Part shown: positions 41,187 through 52,795 of the stretch, one piece after another | Position numbering within the stretch: position 1 is the stretch's first letter | How the letters are laid out: each line of letters begins with the position of its first letter | NCBI RefSeq assembly: GCF_029633865.1 | Contig: NC_079216.1 | Coordinates: 21,592,519-21,656,518 of the forward strand | DNA: 64,000 bases | Origin: Lampris incognitus | Lineage: Eukaryota; Chordata; Actinopteri; Lampriformes; Lampridae | Reading direction: 5' to 3' | Made by a program: the position numbers and the translations under genes | Notes under the pieces: generated by a model | Told to the model about the DNA's origin: nothing | The model's input: only the letters and a program-made list of their open reading frames with translations | The model's database searches: none

Positions 41187-42023
41187 TTAAGCGTCCAGGT
41201 GCTCTTCTAGAACGCTCGGATCTCCGAGGATCATCATCCGTTCCTTCACTGGACTGAAGATTGGTTGCTTCGATCTCTGCTGGAGGGATATCATGGTTGT
41301 GACCCCTTCCATTGAAACTTCGTCTTCTGGACAGGACAAGCCGATTATCGGAACATCATCATCATCTTCAACAGTTTTTGTAGGCACTTCTGCAGGGAAG
41401 TTCGGAATATTTCCATCCTCCTTAGTTGGAGACTCCTCAGGCATAGATATGTCAGAAGGCCTTTCAACATGTTGCTCTTCTTTTCCAGCCTCCTGAGAAG
41501 ACACATCAGGTAGGTTCTCTGTTTCCGGCAGGACTTGAGTAGACTGGACAACCTCAGTAGTGGAACTCATAGGTGAGTACTCCATCTCTTCAATAGGACT
41601 GGCTACGTCCGTAGTCTCTTCCATTCTCTTGGGGATATGGAACTCTGTAGTAAATCTTCTCTCCTCCACAGGATTTACAGGAGTGTGGAGCCTCTGAGAG
41701 TTGTCAGCTTCATCTTCCGACTCGTCGGTTTCCTCCTCTGTTTGAATAGGATCCTGCCTAGTCCTAGGCTTGCGAACTGGTTTGACTGTTTCCTCCTCTT
41801 CTGTCTCAGACAAGAAACCACAGGGAAGTAGGAGATCACGGTGCAGCGTCCGTGTGGGTGATTCTTTACCTTCTGGACACACTACATAGATGGGTAGGTC
41901 TCCTGCTCTCTTCTTTATGATATAGATCGTAGACTCCCACCGATCAGCAAGTTTGTGTTTGCCGCGGGGACGGAGATTTCGCACAAGGACTCGGTCACCT
42001 ACTTCTAGAGTAGACTCTCTCAC
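41187..42023 (-). CDS. Integrase C-terminus and acidic tail of the PNMA-like Gypsy
   Basis: 278 codons. The start (MRESTLEVGDRVLVRNLRPR, then ADRWESTIYIIKKRAGDLPI, YVV) is the SH3-like integrase C-terminal domain that binds DNA. The rest is a long Glu/Asp/Pro/Thr-rich tail without a known domain. It belongs to the same polyprotein as 43688-42159, but a frame break near 42160-42030 separates them, so on its own it is a fragment. Confidence 0.75.
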   Translation of the reverse strand: MRESTLEVGDRVLVRNLRPRGKHKLADRWESTIYIIKKRAGDLPIYVVCPEGKESPTRTLHRDLLLPCGFLSETEEEETVKPVRKPRTRQDPIQTEEETDESEDEADNSQRLHTPVNPVEERRFTTEFHIPKRMEETTDVASPIEEMEYSPMSSTTEVVQSTQVLPETENLPDVSSQEAGKEEQHVERPSDISMPEESPTKEDGNIPNFPAEVPTKTVEDDDDVPIIGLSCPEDEVSMEGVTTMISLQQRSKQPIFSPVKERMMILGDPSVLEEHLDA

Positions 42024-42158
42024 ATGCTTGTCAAACTGCTGTTTGTTCTTGTTTGTGACTTTCTTGGCATTTTCAACAGCAAGTTGATAGCTCTCTTCTA
42101 AGTGAGACCTCAGGTTTTTTTACATACTGTGAGTGTGATGTTGATGAACAGTCCCCCC

Positions 42159-43688
42159 TTACAGGTAAACCAAAGGCAATATCAATGGGCAACCTAGGCT
42201 GGCGGCCAAACATAAGCTCGTAGGGCGAAAACCCGGTAACTTCTTTCGTGTACAGTTATAGGCGTGTGTGAGGGGTTTGACATGATCATGCCACTTTGAC
42301 TTCTCTTTGTCACTTAGAGTGCCCAACATACCTAACAAAGTACGATTAAAGCGCTCAACCGGATTTCCCCTAGGGTGATAAGGACTAGTTCTGACTTTAC
42401 GTATACCAGCTAATGCGCAAAGTTCTTTGATCGTCTTAGATTCGAAATCCCTACCCTGATCACTATGGAGACGCTCTGGGAAACCATAAAAGATAAGGAA
42501 CAGGTCCCAGAGGCATTTAGCTACTGTTTTTGCCTTCTGGTCTTTCGTTGGTATAGTGACGGCATACTTTGTAAAGTGTTCTCTGATAACTAGAATATCT
42601 TTTGTGTTATGGCTATCTGGCTCGAGAGACAAGAAGTCCATACAGACCAATTCCATCGGTCTGCTGGTCTGGATGTTAACCAAAGGAGCTGCTTTCTCTG
42701 GTTGCTTCTTTTGGCATACACATCTTCCACAGGTTTTCACCTTGTTTTCTACGTCTGCGGCCATCTTTGGCCAATAGAACCTCGATCTGACCAGCTCAAG
42801 GGTGCGTTCTATCCCCATATGTCCCATGTTATTATGAAGAGTTTGAAGAACGGGCTGTCTCAGTTCTTGGGGAAGGACTAACTGACACACTGCTCGATTG
42901 TCACATTGACGTTTCCTGTACAACAGGCGGTCGGTTAGTTCTAGACGGCTCCACTCCTTGAGCATTAAGGTTAGCTCATATGACTCGGCCTTGAGACTGG
43001 CATCTGGCTTTTCTCCTGACTCTAACAGGTTAATGACTCGACTGATGACAGGATCTGTTCTCTGGAAGTTGACTAGATCTTCATCACTATACTTTGGGAC
43101 GGTGATGAGACCTTCTTGATACTCCTCTTCCTCAAATACAGCAGGGATAGCCCCGGGATGTATGGCTATAGACTCGACATAGCAGAAAGAAGGGAGTTTC
43201 TCAGACACTTGACTTACAGTGTGCTTTTGACAGGTAGCTTTAACTACGTCCGTAGTAAAAGGACTGTCTTCTGGTGGTATGAGGTGATGAGAAGCGAAAT
43301 GATGGATCCTAGCATCTTCCTCCTGTGAGACGCTGTCATTTGATAGGGCACCATGGGGTCGTCTTGAAAGACCGTCTGCATCCTGGTTTTGTTTACCAGC
43401 TCGGTACTTGATGTCAAAACTGAATGTAGAAAGGGCAGCTAACCACCGATAGCTGGCGGCATCCAGTTTTGCGGTTGTCAAGACATATCTCAATGGATTG
43501 TTGTCGGTCACGGCTGTGAAAGTGTTTCCGTATAAGTAGTCTTGGAATTTTTCTGTTACGGCCCATTTTAAAGCTAAAAACTCCAACTTGTGAGCGGGGT
43601 ATCGAGCTTCGCTACGGGACAATCCTCGACTTGCGTAGGCGATGACGCGACTTTGTCCATCTTGTTCTTGGTACAACGCCGCTCCCAA
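42159..43688 (-). pseudogene. RNase H-integrase of the PNMA-like Gypsy
   Basis: 509 open codons. RNase H: KLEFLALKWAVTEKFQDYLY, TDNNPLRYVLTTAKLD and ADGLSR. Integrase zinc region: HNNMGHMGIERT to CGRCVCQKK. Catalytic D (MELVCMDFLSLE), D (HSDQGRDFE) and E (GNPVERFNRT). The upstream part of RNase H lies in a different frame past 43688 and the end loses frame after LPGFRPTSL. The nearest relatives are fish Gypsy families with the same order. Confidence 0.88.
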
Positions 43689-45903
43689 GCCCGTAGTACT
43701 GGCATCCGTATGAAGAATGTAAGGTAGCTTTGGGTTGGCAAATCCCAGAACAGGAGGTGAAGTTAGCTTATCAATGATAAGTTCGAAGGCTTGCTGACAG
43801 GCGGTCGTCCAGCGCTAAGCAAACGGCTCCTTGGGATTGTAGTAGCCATCACTCGGTGTTGCCCTGAATCCTTTTCGAGATGGTGGATATCCAGCGGTGA
43901 GATTGGGGGTGAGGCTTCACGATTCTTGAGTAGTTCTGCACAAACCTACGATAATAACCAGAGAAACCAAGGAAAGACTTGAGGTCTTTCAAGGTTTGGG
44001 GCCTTGGCCAGGTCTTTAATGCTTGAAATTTCGCTGGATCTGTCTAAACTCCTTCTCTTGACACGATGTGTCCCAGATACTTAACTGAAGTTTGGTAGAA
44101 ACTACACTTCTCTGGAGACAACTTGAGACCATGCTCTCGGAGACGTGTGAGAACATGTGAAAGCCTTTCCTCATGCTCTTCCAAGGTGTTGGAAAACACG
44201 ATAAGGTCATCCAGGAAAACCAGCACTTCTTTTAAGTTGATGTCTCCCATGCACTTTTTCATTAGGCGCTGGAAAGTGCTCGGCGCGTTCGTGATACCTT
44301 ACGGCATGTGATTCCATTCCCAAAAACCTAATGGGCAGACGAAGGCCGTTTTCGCTTTGTCGCTCTCCTCCATTTCTATCTGATAATAACCAGACTTGAG
44401 ATCCATAACTGAAAACCACTGGGATCCATGGAGTGCAGAAAATGACTCCTCTAGATTGGGAAGTGCATCGTTGTCCTTGATCGTTTGGGTATTGAGTTTT
44501 CTGTAGTCCACACACAATCTTACATCACCATTTTTCTTTTTGACTACAACGATGGGCGATGAAAATGGAGACTCGGATTCTCTGATGACACCTGCATCGA
44601 CGAGGGTTTGGAGATGCTTTTGAACGGCTTCGTAGTCTTGCGGGTGTATCGGGCGTGCCCGTTGTTTGAACGGTGTTTCATGTTGAAGTTTGATGTGATG
44701 CTTTACTTTCGTTGCATGACCAAAGTCTAGGTCATGATGGGCAAAGATATCAGAGAAAGTGTTCAGCTTCTGAGTCACCCTAGTCTTCCATTCTTCTGGA
44801 AGTAGAGAAGCACCAAAATCAAATGACAAGTTTGTACTAGACTGCTGACTAGAACACTTGGCTGTGGCAGCTTGACCATCAGTATTTTTCATAAGCTGCT
44901 CTGGTACATTTAACTCTGCAATAACACAGTTTGTTGGCAGACTAATGTCATGGTCAGTTTCGTTCCTTAGCAGTACAGGGAGTTTGTAAGGATACTTAGT
45001 CGACAGAGTGACTAGACAGCTGTCTGCAAATACCCCACCTGGCAGAGATGAAATAGATGGCTGCTCTAGTAAAGCCCAGCTCTCGTTACTCGTTGCTTTA
45101 CAGCAGACAAAACCCTCTAAAATAACCTTCTGACCAGCTGGGAGTGCTTCTGGTGTAAGGCCCTTAAGCTTTACTAAACCAAGTCGACCAGTAGTGGTCT
45201 GCTTCTGTCTCATCTGAAGTGTTTTGAGGACCTGACAGTACCCAGAGAGAGATGTGGTGAGGTTCTTGTGGTGGCAATATTGCTCATAAAGGGTGTCAAG
45301 TGTGTTTGTTCCTATGAGTAAGGGCATATCAATGTTAAAGCGGATGTCGGGTATAACCAAAGCTAATGTTTTTACTTCTGGTTCTGTGTCGATCAACTCT
45401 TTAGGAAACTTAACACTGATCTCATAGCCCACATATGGGATAAGCTCACCATTTGCCCCCTCTACCTCAAGAATATGGTTCACAGGATTAATAGGTTGCT
45501 CTGAAATATGTTTGTCGTAAAATGACTGTGATATTGTGGTAACATGAGAACCTGTATCTAATAAACAGTTACACTCTATACCAGACACAATGACATTGGC
45601 TGTGCATACATCACCAACCAGATTTTGGGGGAGTTTCACTTTCTGGCCTACACTATGTGAGTTGAGGCTTACTTTGCTCTTTTTATTGGATTCGGGACAG
45701 TTCGTTTGACTTTGAGTTTCTGTTTGTCCCTCAACAGAACTCACTTCTCGTTTAAAGAAGAACCCTCTGTTCCATACTTTGTTTCCCGAGCCTGTTGCTT
45801 TTCTTTGAGCTCTCTCTTTTTTGCTGTGACCAGTGTCGGGTTTGCAACATTGCTGCATCCAGTAGCAATGTGACCGTCTTTGCCACATTGGAAACAGTAC
45901 CAC
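43689..45903 (-). pseudogene. pol: Protease-reverse transcriptase of the PNMA-like Gypsy
   Basis: Enters from gag by -1 frameshift at 45822-45816. Segment 45903-44299 has the protease CLLDTGSHVTTIS and the first half of the reverse transcriptase ([39 protein letters not shown]), then TAA at MP-stop-GITNAPSTFQRLM. Segment 44295-44044 carries the active site VFLDDLIVFSNT and GHIVSREGV, then TAG. The remainder to 43689 is in other frames. The two nonsense codons make this pol inactive. Confidence 0.85.
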
Positions 45904-47438
45904 GGTCTGGGCTTTTTGGCTACTGCTTGAGTAGGCGGTGTTGGTGACTGCTTCTCGGACTTCTCTTGTTTTGGCTTGGATTTCTTATTTTTCTTTTGGT
46001 TGCCTCCCTTGGAAGTGGTTAGGGTGGCAAGCTGGGTTTGTAGAACAGCGAGCTGCTTCTTGATTTCATCCATGTCCGATGAACTTCCATCAGCAAGGGA
46101 AGGATCTTGATACTCATCATCCACAGGGGAACATGCAGCTTGCACGTTAGACTGAGCTTTGGTCTTTGTGAGCCCCAGATGCTGCTTCATACGAGTGGAC
46201 TTGGCGGCTTGCTTGTCCTCCTCAGTACGCAATAAGAGCAACAGCTCTGCGAAGGTGGGTGGTATCAGTTTTTTCTGCTCTAGCTGGAGTGTTGGGATCA
46301 GGTGGTTGTTCCAGCACCCTCTGCAGAATTGTTTGAGAAGCTGCTTATCTGCGTCACTTGCGGCAATTGCTTTCTTCTTCACGACAGTGTTCAAGGATGT
46401 CTGGAGCCTGTGTAGGTAGTTGGAAGGTTTCTCTCCGGCGTTTTGTTGAGTGGTGAGAAACTTCGCAAACAGCTCATCTGCATCTTCGACGGTCGCATAA
46501 GCGGAGTCAAGTAAATCCAGGTAAGCTCTTGGGGAGTCTCGTGGACCTAATGGTTTGACCACATTGGAGGCTGGCGGTAGCAGACTGTCAACAATCTTTC
46601 TTGCTAGCTGAACGTCAGATACATTAGGATCTGACAAGTGGAATTCTACACTGCTACGCCAGGTTTCATAGTCAACCTCGTGGTTAGGGAGAGGTGACTT
46701 CCCGGAGAAGGATCTCAGTTTGAACGTGGAATGAAATTGGGAACCGCTTTCCCCGCTCTTTACGATGTGCTCCACTACTACGCGCTGAACTTCAGGCGTG
46801 CTCAACTGATCAGGAGGTAAGTGAAACGGGTTTGTTCTCCCCTTATTACTAGGAGAAGCTGTGGTTGCAAAATCCACATGAAACGGTGTTTCACCGAAGG
46901 TCAGGTTTACTTCTACCGAAGATGGGGTGAAGCTGTGCCGAATATCACTCATCTGTTTGCTAGGCGAAATGATCGAAGCTGGTTCATCAGCTGGCGCAGT
47001 GTTACCACTAACAACCTCAATACCAATGGATTCAGAAATCTTAGCCAACTCTTCTCGCAAAACCTCAGCAAACGGTTTCCCACTCAGTTTGGCTACACCC
47101 TTAAGCTGTGTCAGAAACGTATCAGTCGCTGTGGTACCTATCTGGCTACTGTAAATACTAGACAGGGCTTGGATACGAAACTCAACCTTGGGATCAGCGG
47201 AACATGATCTGGTATCTGGCAAGAAAAGAGCAAGTTCCTCTATTGCAGCGCCGGATACGAATTCAACTATCACATGGTCATTAAACTCAGACTCTGTATC
47301 TCTGATCTCAACTATCCTAGAGATTGACCCTACGGTCTTAAGATAGACAAAAACTTCCTCATCTACCACAGTGTTGGACAACCCACTGACGATGAGAGAG
47401 TTAGGCACTTTGATATTTTCAGTTGCAACGATTTCCAT
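45741..47438 (-). CDS. gag: PNMA-like Gag of the Gypsy element
   Basis: 565 open codons. The N-terminus (about 12-70: PNSLIVSGLSNTVVDEEVFV, YLKTVGSISRIVEI, HVIVEFVSG) resembles the RRM-like domain of paraneoplastic Ma (PNMA) proteins. Residues about 235-420 form the capsid core (KLRSFSGKSPLPNHEVDYET, WRSSVEFHL, DLLDSAYATVEDADELFAKF). A lysine-rich linker and one CCHC knuckle (CFQCGKDGHIATGC) follow. Vertebrate PNMA and ZCCHC12 genes are known to derive from such Gypsy Gags; the assignment here is by motif. The start is the first ATG after the leader, 68 bases from the LTR. The reading frame is intact although pol is dead. Confidence 0.85.
   Translation of the reverse strand: MEIVATENIKVPNSLIVSGLSNTVVDEEVFVYLKTVGSISRIVEIRDTESEFNDHVIVEFVSGAAIEELALFLPDTRSCSADPKVEFRIQALSSIYSSQIGTTATDTFLTQLKGVAKLSGKPFAEVLREELAKISESIGIEVVSGNTAPADEPASIISPSKQMSDIRHSFTPSSVEVNLTFGETPFHVDFATTASPSNKGRTNPFHLPPDQLSTPEVQRVVVEHIVKSGESGSQFHSTFKLRSFSGKSPLPNHEVDYETWRSSVEFHLSDPNVSDVQLARKIVDSLLPPASNVVKPLGPRDSPRAYLDLLDSAYATVEDADELFAKFLTTQQNAGEKPSNYLHRLQTSLNTVVKKKAIAASDADKQLLKQFCRGCWNNHLIPTLQLEQKKLIPPTFAELLLLLRTEEDKQAAKSTRMKQHLGLTKTKAQSNVQAACSPVDDEYQDPSLADGSSSDMDEIKKQLAVLQTQLATLTTSKGGNQKKNKKSKPKQEKSEKQSPTPPTQAVAKKPRPWYCFQCGKDGHIATGCSNVANPTLVTAKKRELKEKQQARETKYGTEGSSLNEK
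45816..45822 (-). promoter_or_regulatory. Slippery heptamer A AAA AAG, gag to pol
   Basis: On the minus strand the gag codons read GCA AAA AAG, the X XXY YYZ pattern for -1 frameshifting. The pol frame is the -1 frame here. I did not identify a clear downstream stem. Confidence 0.6.
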
Positions 47439-47505
47439 GTCTGCGGCTCATATATTTCACAGTACAGTACACACAACTCCTGGCTGGCTCGCCAAATTTT
47501 TACCG

Positions 47506-48393
47506 TGTAACCCACTTGGATAAGGAATAACCTGCAAGGGTGATTAATAACCATCTAAGGTAAGTAGTAGTAACCATAGGGTAAGTACACCTCTTTACTA
47601 GGTTCGTAGGAGTCGTGATTAACTGGACTGAGAAATGATAGGAGCCGGACAACCAGGATAAAATGGTAAGTAGAAGTATTTAGTGTTGTAGTTGCAACAC
47701 TCAAAGGTACACATACAATTATACAATGCAATATACAATAATCCCTCAATGACCCGGGTCCTAATACAGTAAGCGCTTTTGGTTCAATAAAGAAAATAAA
47801 AATAAGTGTGTGTGTGTGTTTTTCAGAATCCTACCACACCAGGCGTGTGGGAGATTTGTGGGGTTAGATTCAGTGTCCTACCACACCAGACGTGTGGAAG
47901 ATAGTAGGTGGATAATCTTCTTTTTCTCTTGGTTCTGAGCGGTGGCTCGCCAGTTCCTCTTCAGGAACAATCAATCATTCAAAAGACCCAACCAAGACAT
48001 ACGTTTCTCACGCAGCAACGATGCAGAAATTCCACCGCAGCCCCGGTGGAAAACAGGAATGCTGGTGATGTCTCTAACTTTCATCAACTCAACTTAAGAC
48101 ACGAGAAGACAGGACGATTGTCTCCCCGCTGATGGACAATGGCGAATTCTTTCGTTCACTCCTTTTTCCTCTCACTTTTAGCTCGTGTGTTTTCTGTGGT
48201 GCGTTCTAACAATCTCGCGCACACAGCAGCTACTGCAATGGAGGCGGGACTTCCAGATAGGCAGACGCTTCTCATTGGCTAGAAAGCATAGCTCTACACA
48301 AATCAATCAAAACACAATATTAACCCTTTGCTGGGATAACTGGATCGCATCTAACCAGATATTATTAATAACCCATTGTGTGACTGGGTTACA
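47506..48393 (-). repeat. 5' LTR of the PNMA-like Gypsy
   Basis: 888 bases, homologous over the full length to 40115-41020; it lacks a short 'gatcgagagatcgcat' tract present there. On the minus strand the internal region follows at 47505 with 'atttggcgagccagccagga', the probable primer-binding region. Confidence 0.9.
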
Positions 48394-48590
48394 ATAGGAA
48401 AACATATTTATATGAAAACATCTATATGAAAACATAACACTTTATAGTAAAACATTTATATGAAAACATAACACTATAGGAAAACTTACATAACACTACA
48501 GGAAAACATGAAAACATAAGACTTTATAGGAAAACATATATAGGAAAACATAAGGCTTAATAGGAAAACATGTTTACATGAAAACATAAG
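48394..48590. repeat. AT-rich minisatellite, right part
   Basis: Continuation of the array at 40055-40114, with units built from 'taggaaaacata', 'tatatgaaaacata' and 'acacttta'. It ends exactly at the BEL LTR. Confidence 0.85.
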
Positions 48591-49112
48591 TGTAATGGCT
48601 TGAATTACTTGGGACAAAAAACAACAAACCTACAAGCCATGAGGAGGCTGAAACCGGCTAGAACTTACCAATTGACGCGCCCGTGTTGAAGTAGGCCACT
48701 TGTCAGATCAATTACTGAATTTCCACAAGGTCTGTTGCAATAATACTCCACAACTGTATTTATTTACACCACAAAATATCCGATACACAATTGCATGAAA
48801 GATCTAAAGCAAACGGTACTACCTTGACAAGTGCACAACAAACGACATGATGGTCAAAAACTTGTTTGCCCTCGCCAGTAACAAACACACCTGAATGTCA
48901 TCAGGACCATACACATTATATAGACAGGTAATGCATTTCCGCTCTGACCGGTAGAGCCACCTACTGGGCAATAAAGGGAACTGCCATCAAGAACCCGGTT
49001 TCATACAGAGGCATAATGCATAGAATGATACATATTGCATAACAATAGAGAAATGCAAGCTAAATAAATGAAATATGAAATATGGCACTAAACCAGCAAA
49101 TTGGCTCTAACA
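48591..49112 (-). repeat. 3' LTR of the BEL element
   Basis: Plus-strand start TGTAATGGCTTGAATTACTT recurs at 63731. The right end at ..CTCTAACA (49112) is inferred from the minus-strand purine-rich 'aattaggggtcggcg' just outside it, so this boundary is less certain. Confidence 0.75.
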
Positions 49113-49359
49113 CGCCGACCCCTAATTGTTACATGTTGGCAGGCGTAACAATTACACCATGTAAATGCAACCAAAGAGCCACAAGTGTGCCATAGGGAAC
49201 CATATTGCGTTAACAGTCTCAGGTCTGTGAAACTGCTGCCTCGTGCAAAAGACAAAGCTTGGTTACTGGTCGCTCCAACACGTTAGATTTGGTCTTAAGA
49301 CGCACTGAGCGCACCAAGCCGTTCTTGTCTGGGAAGGTCTCCAAAACTCTGCCGAGGAG
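49113..49359 (-). other. BEL 3' untranslated region
   Basis: No coding signal beyond the end of pol; includes the probable polypurine tract near 49113-49127. Confidence 0.5.
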
Positions 49360-50241
49360 TCAAGAGCCTCGAGGAGCTGCAGAGTCGACCACAACGACGA
49401 TATCTCCAGGTACAAAATTTCTCCTGGGTTGACTCCACTTTTGCCGTTCTTGAAGGAGAGGGAGGTACTCCTGTACCCATCTTTTCCAGAAAAGTCCAGA
49501 AATATACTGAGCTTGCCTCCATGTCCTCTTCACATACAATCCCTCCTTCACAAAGAGCCCAGGCGGTAAGACTGGCTTGCCTTTCATCAGGAGAATATGG
49601 TCGGGAGTGAGCGGTTCAAGATTGTTAGGATCGTCGGGAAGTTTGGTGATGGGGCGGTCGTTTAATATTGCCTCCACTTTGCACAAGACAGTGTGCAAAC
49701 CATCGTCATCCAGAGTTTGCAAATGCAAAACAGACGTAAGAACCTTCCTCACCATGTGGATAACTCGCTCCCACACGCCTCCGTGGTGCGATGCTCCTAG
49801 TGGGTTGAAACTCCAGTGAATTCCATCTTGGAGCAAGGCTCCCTTCAACCGTTCCTGATTCAGAGCTGCAAGAACCTCCTTCAACTCTCACTCCGCTCCC
49901 ATGAAGTTCGTTCCATTGTCAGATCGCATCTGGGATACCTGCCCTCTTCTGCAGATGAATCTCCATATGGCGTTGATGCATGCATCGGTATCCAGAGATG
50001 GCACCGCTAACAATTGGACAGCTCTACTTGAGAAACAGGTGAAAATCACCCCGTAGCGCTTACACATACTTCGGCCTCTCTTCACTTCAAACGGCCCGAA
50101 GTAGTCAACTCCAACGTTTGTGAAGGGAGGGAAATCAGGCAGAAGCCTTTCCTTGGGCAAATCTGCCATCTTCTGTTCTCCTACCCTTGCACAGTGGAGC
50201 CTGCAAAAGCAACACTTTCCAATGATCTTCCTCACAGCCAA
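49360..50241 (-). pseudogene. BEL/Pao integrase and C-terminal domain
   Basis: Segment 50241-49888 has KCCFCRLHCARVGEQKMADL, then catalytic D (VGVDYFGPFEV) and D (RSDNGTNF), ending in TGA. Segment 49884-49360 continues with the catalytic E (HHGGVWERVIHMVRKVL) and the Pao-specific C-terminal domain (LEPLTPDHILLMKG, WKRWVQEYLPLLQERQKW, GDIVVVVD). One stop and one small shift separate the two halves. Integrase joins the cDNA to the genome; this copy cannot make it whole. Confidence 0.88.
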
Positions 50242-51409
50242 ATTGGCGTTTGTGATCCAGAACTTCTTGCGAGCTTCGACAGTGTATGATTTCTTCCACT
50301 GTGTCCCAGTTGTTCGTGTATGTGCCTCAGAATGAGTGTGGAGATGTACCGATCTTTAGACAGAATGGGTGGATGTTTCGTTTCTTCAGGCATCGCCGCT
50401 CTACTCAGTTGTCCGCCAACTCTCAAAAGGCCATCATCCAATCGTGGGTCCAGTTTGTAGATCACACTGTCTCTTGCAACTGATTTTCCAGCTGATAATG
50501 CAGCCATTTCCTTCTGGAACCTTTGTTGCTGACAGTATCGAATGATGGAAACTTCAGCTTCCAATAGGTCATCCAATGACAAGGTCTGCCCTCTCAGGGC
50601 TCCTTTGGCCTTTTCCATCTCTGCCTCAATGTGCCTGGAAGAACCACGTGTATCCTTCTCATGGACCTTAACAGCCTGCAACTCCTTCCTGCTTTGTACC
50701 AACTCCAGAAGAGTCCTCTTCACCTTTAGAAACCATGCCATAGCTGTCTTGAGTTTCTTCCAATCGGAGAAGTAAGTAACAAGCTGTTCTATAGCATTAG
50801 GCGTGTCTGTGATGATTGTGTTCACGACAACAGGCTTCTTGACCTCTGGATCATCGCTGGCAACAATGCAGTCTGCTGTATAAGTAGGCCATTCATCCAC
50901 AGGCTGAGAGAGGAACTTTGGGCCCTCAATCCATCTGTCACCAGTTCTTCAGCTTTCATACCCCTGGATGCGTCATCGGCGGGGTTGTCTCTGGTGTTGA
51001 TGTACTTCCATTGAGACACGGCAGTCATTTATCTAATGGTTGACACCCTGTTTGCGACGAAGGTATGAAAGCGCTTGTCCTCGTTTCTTATGTACTTGAT
51101 CACTGACATGCTGTCTGTCCAGAATGTTGATTGATTCAACGGCAGCTGAAGCTCAGTCTTCAACATCTGGTCCACTCGGACTACCAGGACCACAGCTGTC
51201 AGTTCAAGACGGGGAATAGTTATATGTTTCAGAGGTGTGACTCTCGCTTTCCCCAGGTGGAATGAAACATGGATACTGTTCCTGCTGTTCTGCAGCCTAA
51301 GATAGGTAACAGTGCCAAATCCATGTTCACTAGAGTCAGAAAAATTATGTAATTCTGCACGAAAGGGGCGTCCAAAGTCTTTAGGCTTAACGCATCTGTT
51401 GACTTTGAA
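50232..51409 (-). pseudogene. BEL/Pao RNase H region and integrase zinc region
   Basis: Segment 50900-50232 covers the linker after RNase H (YFSDWKKLKTAMAWFLKVKR) and the integrase N-terminus (DPRLDDGLLRVGGQLSRAAM, ILRHIHEQLGHSGRNHTLS). Segment 51028-50822 has WKYINTRDNPADDASRGM, the conserved RNase H end. The RNase H core between 51409 and 51030 is frameshifted. Confidence 0.8.
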
Positions 51410-52795
51410 TTACGTCATTTTTTCCAGTTCCTCCAGCCATCTTGTCCATTGGTGTTCAATATCTTTGGGAATGTCATCATCCCAGCTGCACCCTCTTCTA
51501 CACAGCTCCTGCAGCATGGACTTGGCAGGCAGTGTAACTGGGCTAAGGAAGCCCAGGGGATCGTACACTGAACTCACGATGGACAGCATACCTCGCCTGG
51601 TATGCGGTTGCTCCTTCTTCACCATCTTGAATTTAAAAGGAGTCTGTTGCCACACACCACAGTAGCCCTAGGATTCGCTCCATTGGAAGTTCATCTCTGT
51701 CCAGATTCAGCTCTTTCGAGTCCCTTGCTCGGTGCTTTTCTGCAACTGACTGCAGCACTGACCGGCTGTTGCTGGTCCACTTGGTCAATGTGAAGCCGCC
51801 TCTCTGACAAATCTCTGAAAGAGCTTGGACCATGGCCACTGCTTCCTCCTCTGTGGGCAGGCTCTTTAAACAATCGTCAACATAAAAGTTTTGCTTGACC
51901 GTGTCAACAACATCAGCAGCAAAGTGATTGTGATTGTCTTCAGCCGTCTTCTTTAGTGCATAGCTCGCAAGACTTGGGGAGGAAACTGCCCCGAACAGGT
52001 GCACCGTCATTCGGTGTTCCACAACTTCCAGACTTGTATTGCCCTCAGGCCACCAGAGAAAGCGAAGAAAATCTCGGTGTTCTTCAGGAACTTTGACCTG
52101 GTAAAACATTGACTTTATGTCTCCCATGAACGCTACTGGCTCCTGTCTGAATCTTACAAGAACACCAAGCAGCGAACTGGTGAGATTAGGGCCTTGTAAC
52201 AGTTCACTGTTCAGTGAAGTTCCCTGGTATTCAGCACCGCAGTCAAACACCACCCTTAAGTTGCCCTTTCTTGGATATGCACACCATGGTGGGGAACATA
52301 CCAGACTTGCCCAACTCCACGATCCAGCTGATGCTGAGGCACTTCCTCAGCATATCCATCCCTGATAACGTCAGTGAAAAAGCTGGTGTATTCCTTGTGA
52401 AACGTTTCATCTTTCTTGAACCTCCTCTGTAATCCAAGTAGTCGTTGCTTGACCACACAGAGGTTGTTGGGAAGAGCAATCTGGTCACTTCTGAAGGGCA
52501 TCTTCACACTAGAGTGTCCATCCATGAGCTGTGCTGATTCATCCATGATCTTCAGAAATCGAACATCTTCTCTTGACATTTTCTTTTCTTCCGAATTCCT
52601 TTCGTTGACATCATGGTTATATTGGTTGCTCAGCATCTCTTCCAATCTGCTCACGGAAATCCTATTGACATTGGCCACTGGAAGCCCTTTTTCAGAATCA
52701 TTATCTGTTTGTAGGGGCCCGTTGATCACCCAGCCCAGAACAGTTCTCACAGCATGCGAACCAAGGTTCCAATAACCTGGGTGCATTGGTACCAA
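51410..52795 (-). pseudogene. BEL/Pao reverse transcriptase
   Basis: Segment 52795-52256 holds the linker after the protease (HPGYWNLGSHAVRTVLGWVI). Segment 52253-51633 holds the palm: [32 protein letters not shown] and the catalytic [10 protein letters not shown]. Segment 51655-51410 has MLSIVSSVYDPLGFLSPVTL. These are diagnostic Pao motifs. Two frame breaks interrupt it. Confidence 0.88.

Larger units (their letters stand above)
40115..48393 (-). mobile_element. Gypsy LTR retrotransposon with PNMA-like Gag, inactive
   Basis: Minus-strand element of 8,279 bases between atag duplications (40111-40114 and 48394-48397). The LTRs are 47506-48393 (5', 888 bases) and 40115-41020 (3', 906 bases), differing at roughly 20 sites plus a few indels by eye. 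The polypurine tract 'agaaggggagga' abuts the 3' LTR. Order on the minus strand: gag, protease, reverse transcriptase, RNase H, integrase, long acidic tail. Gag is intact; pol has at least two nonsense changes and two frame breaks. Confidence 0.93.
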
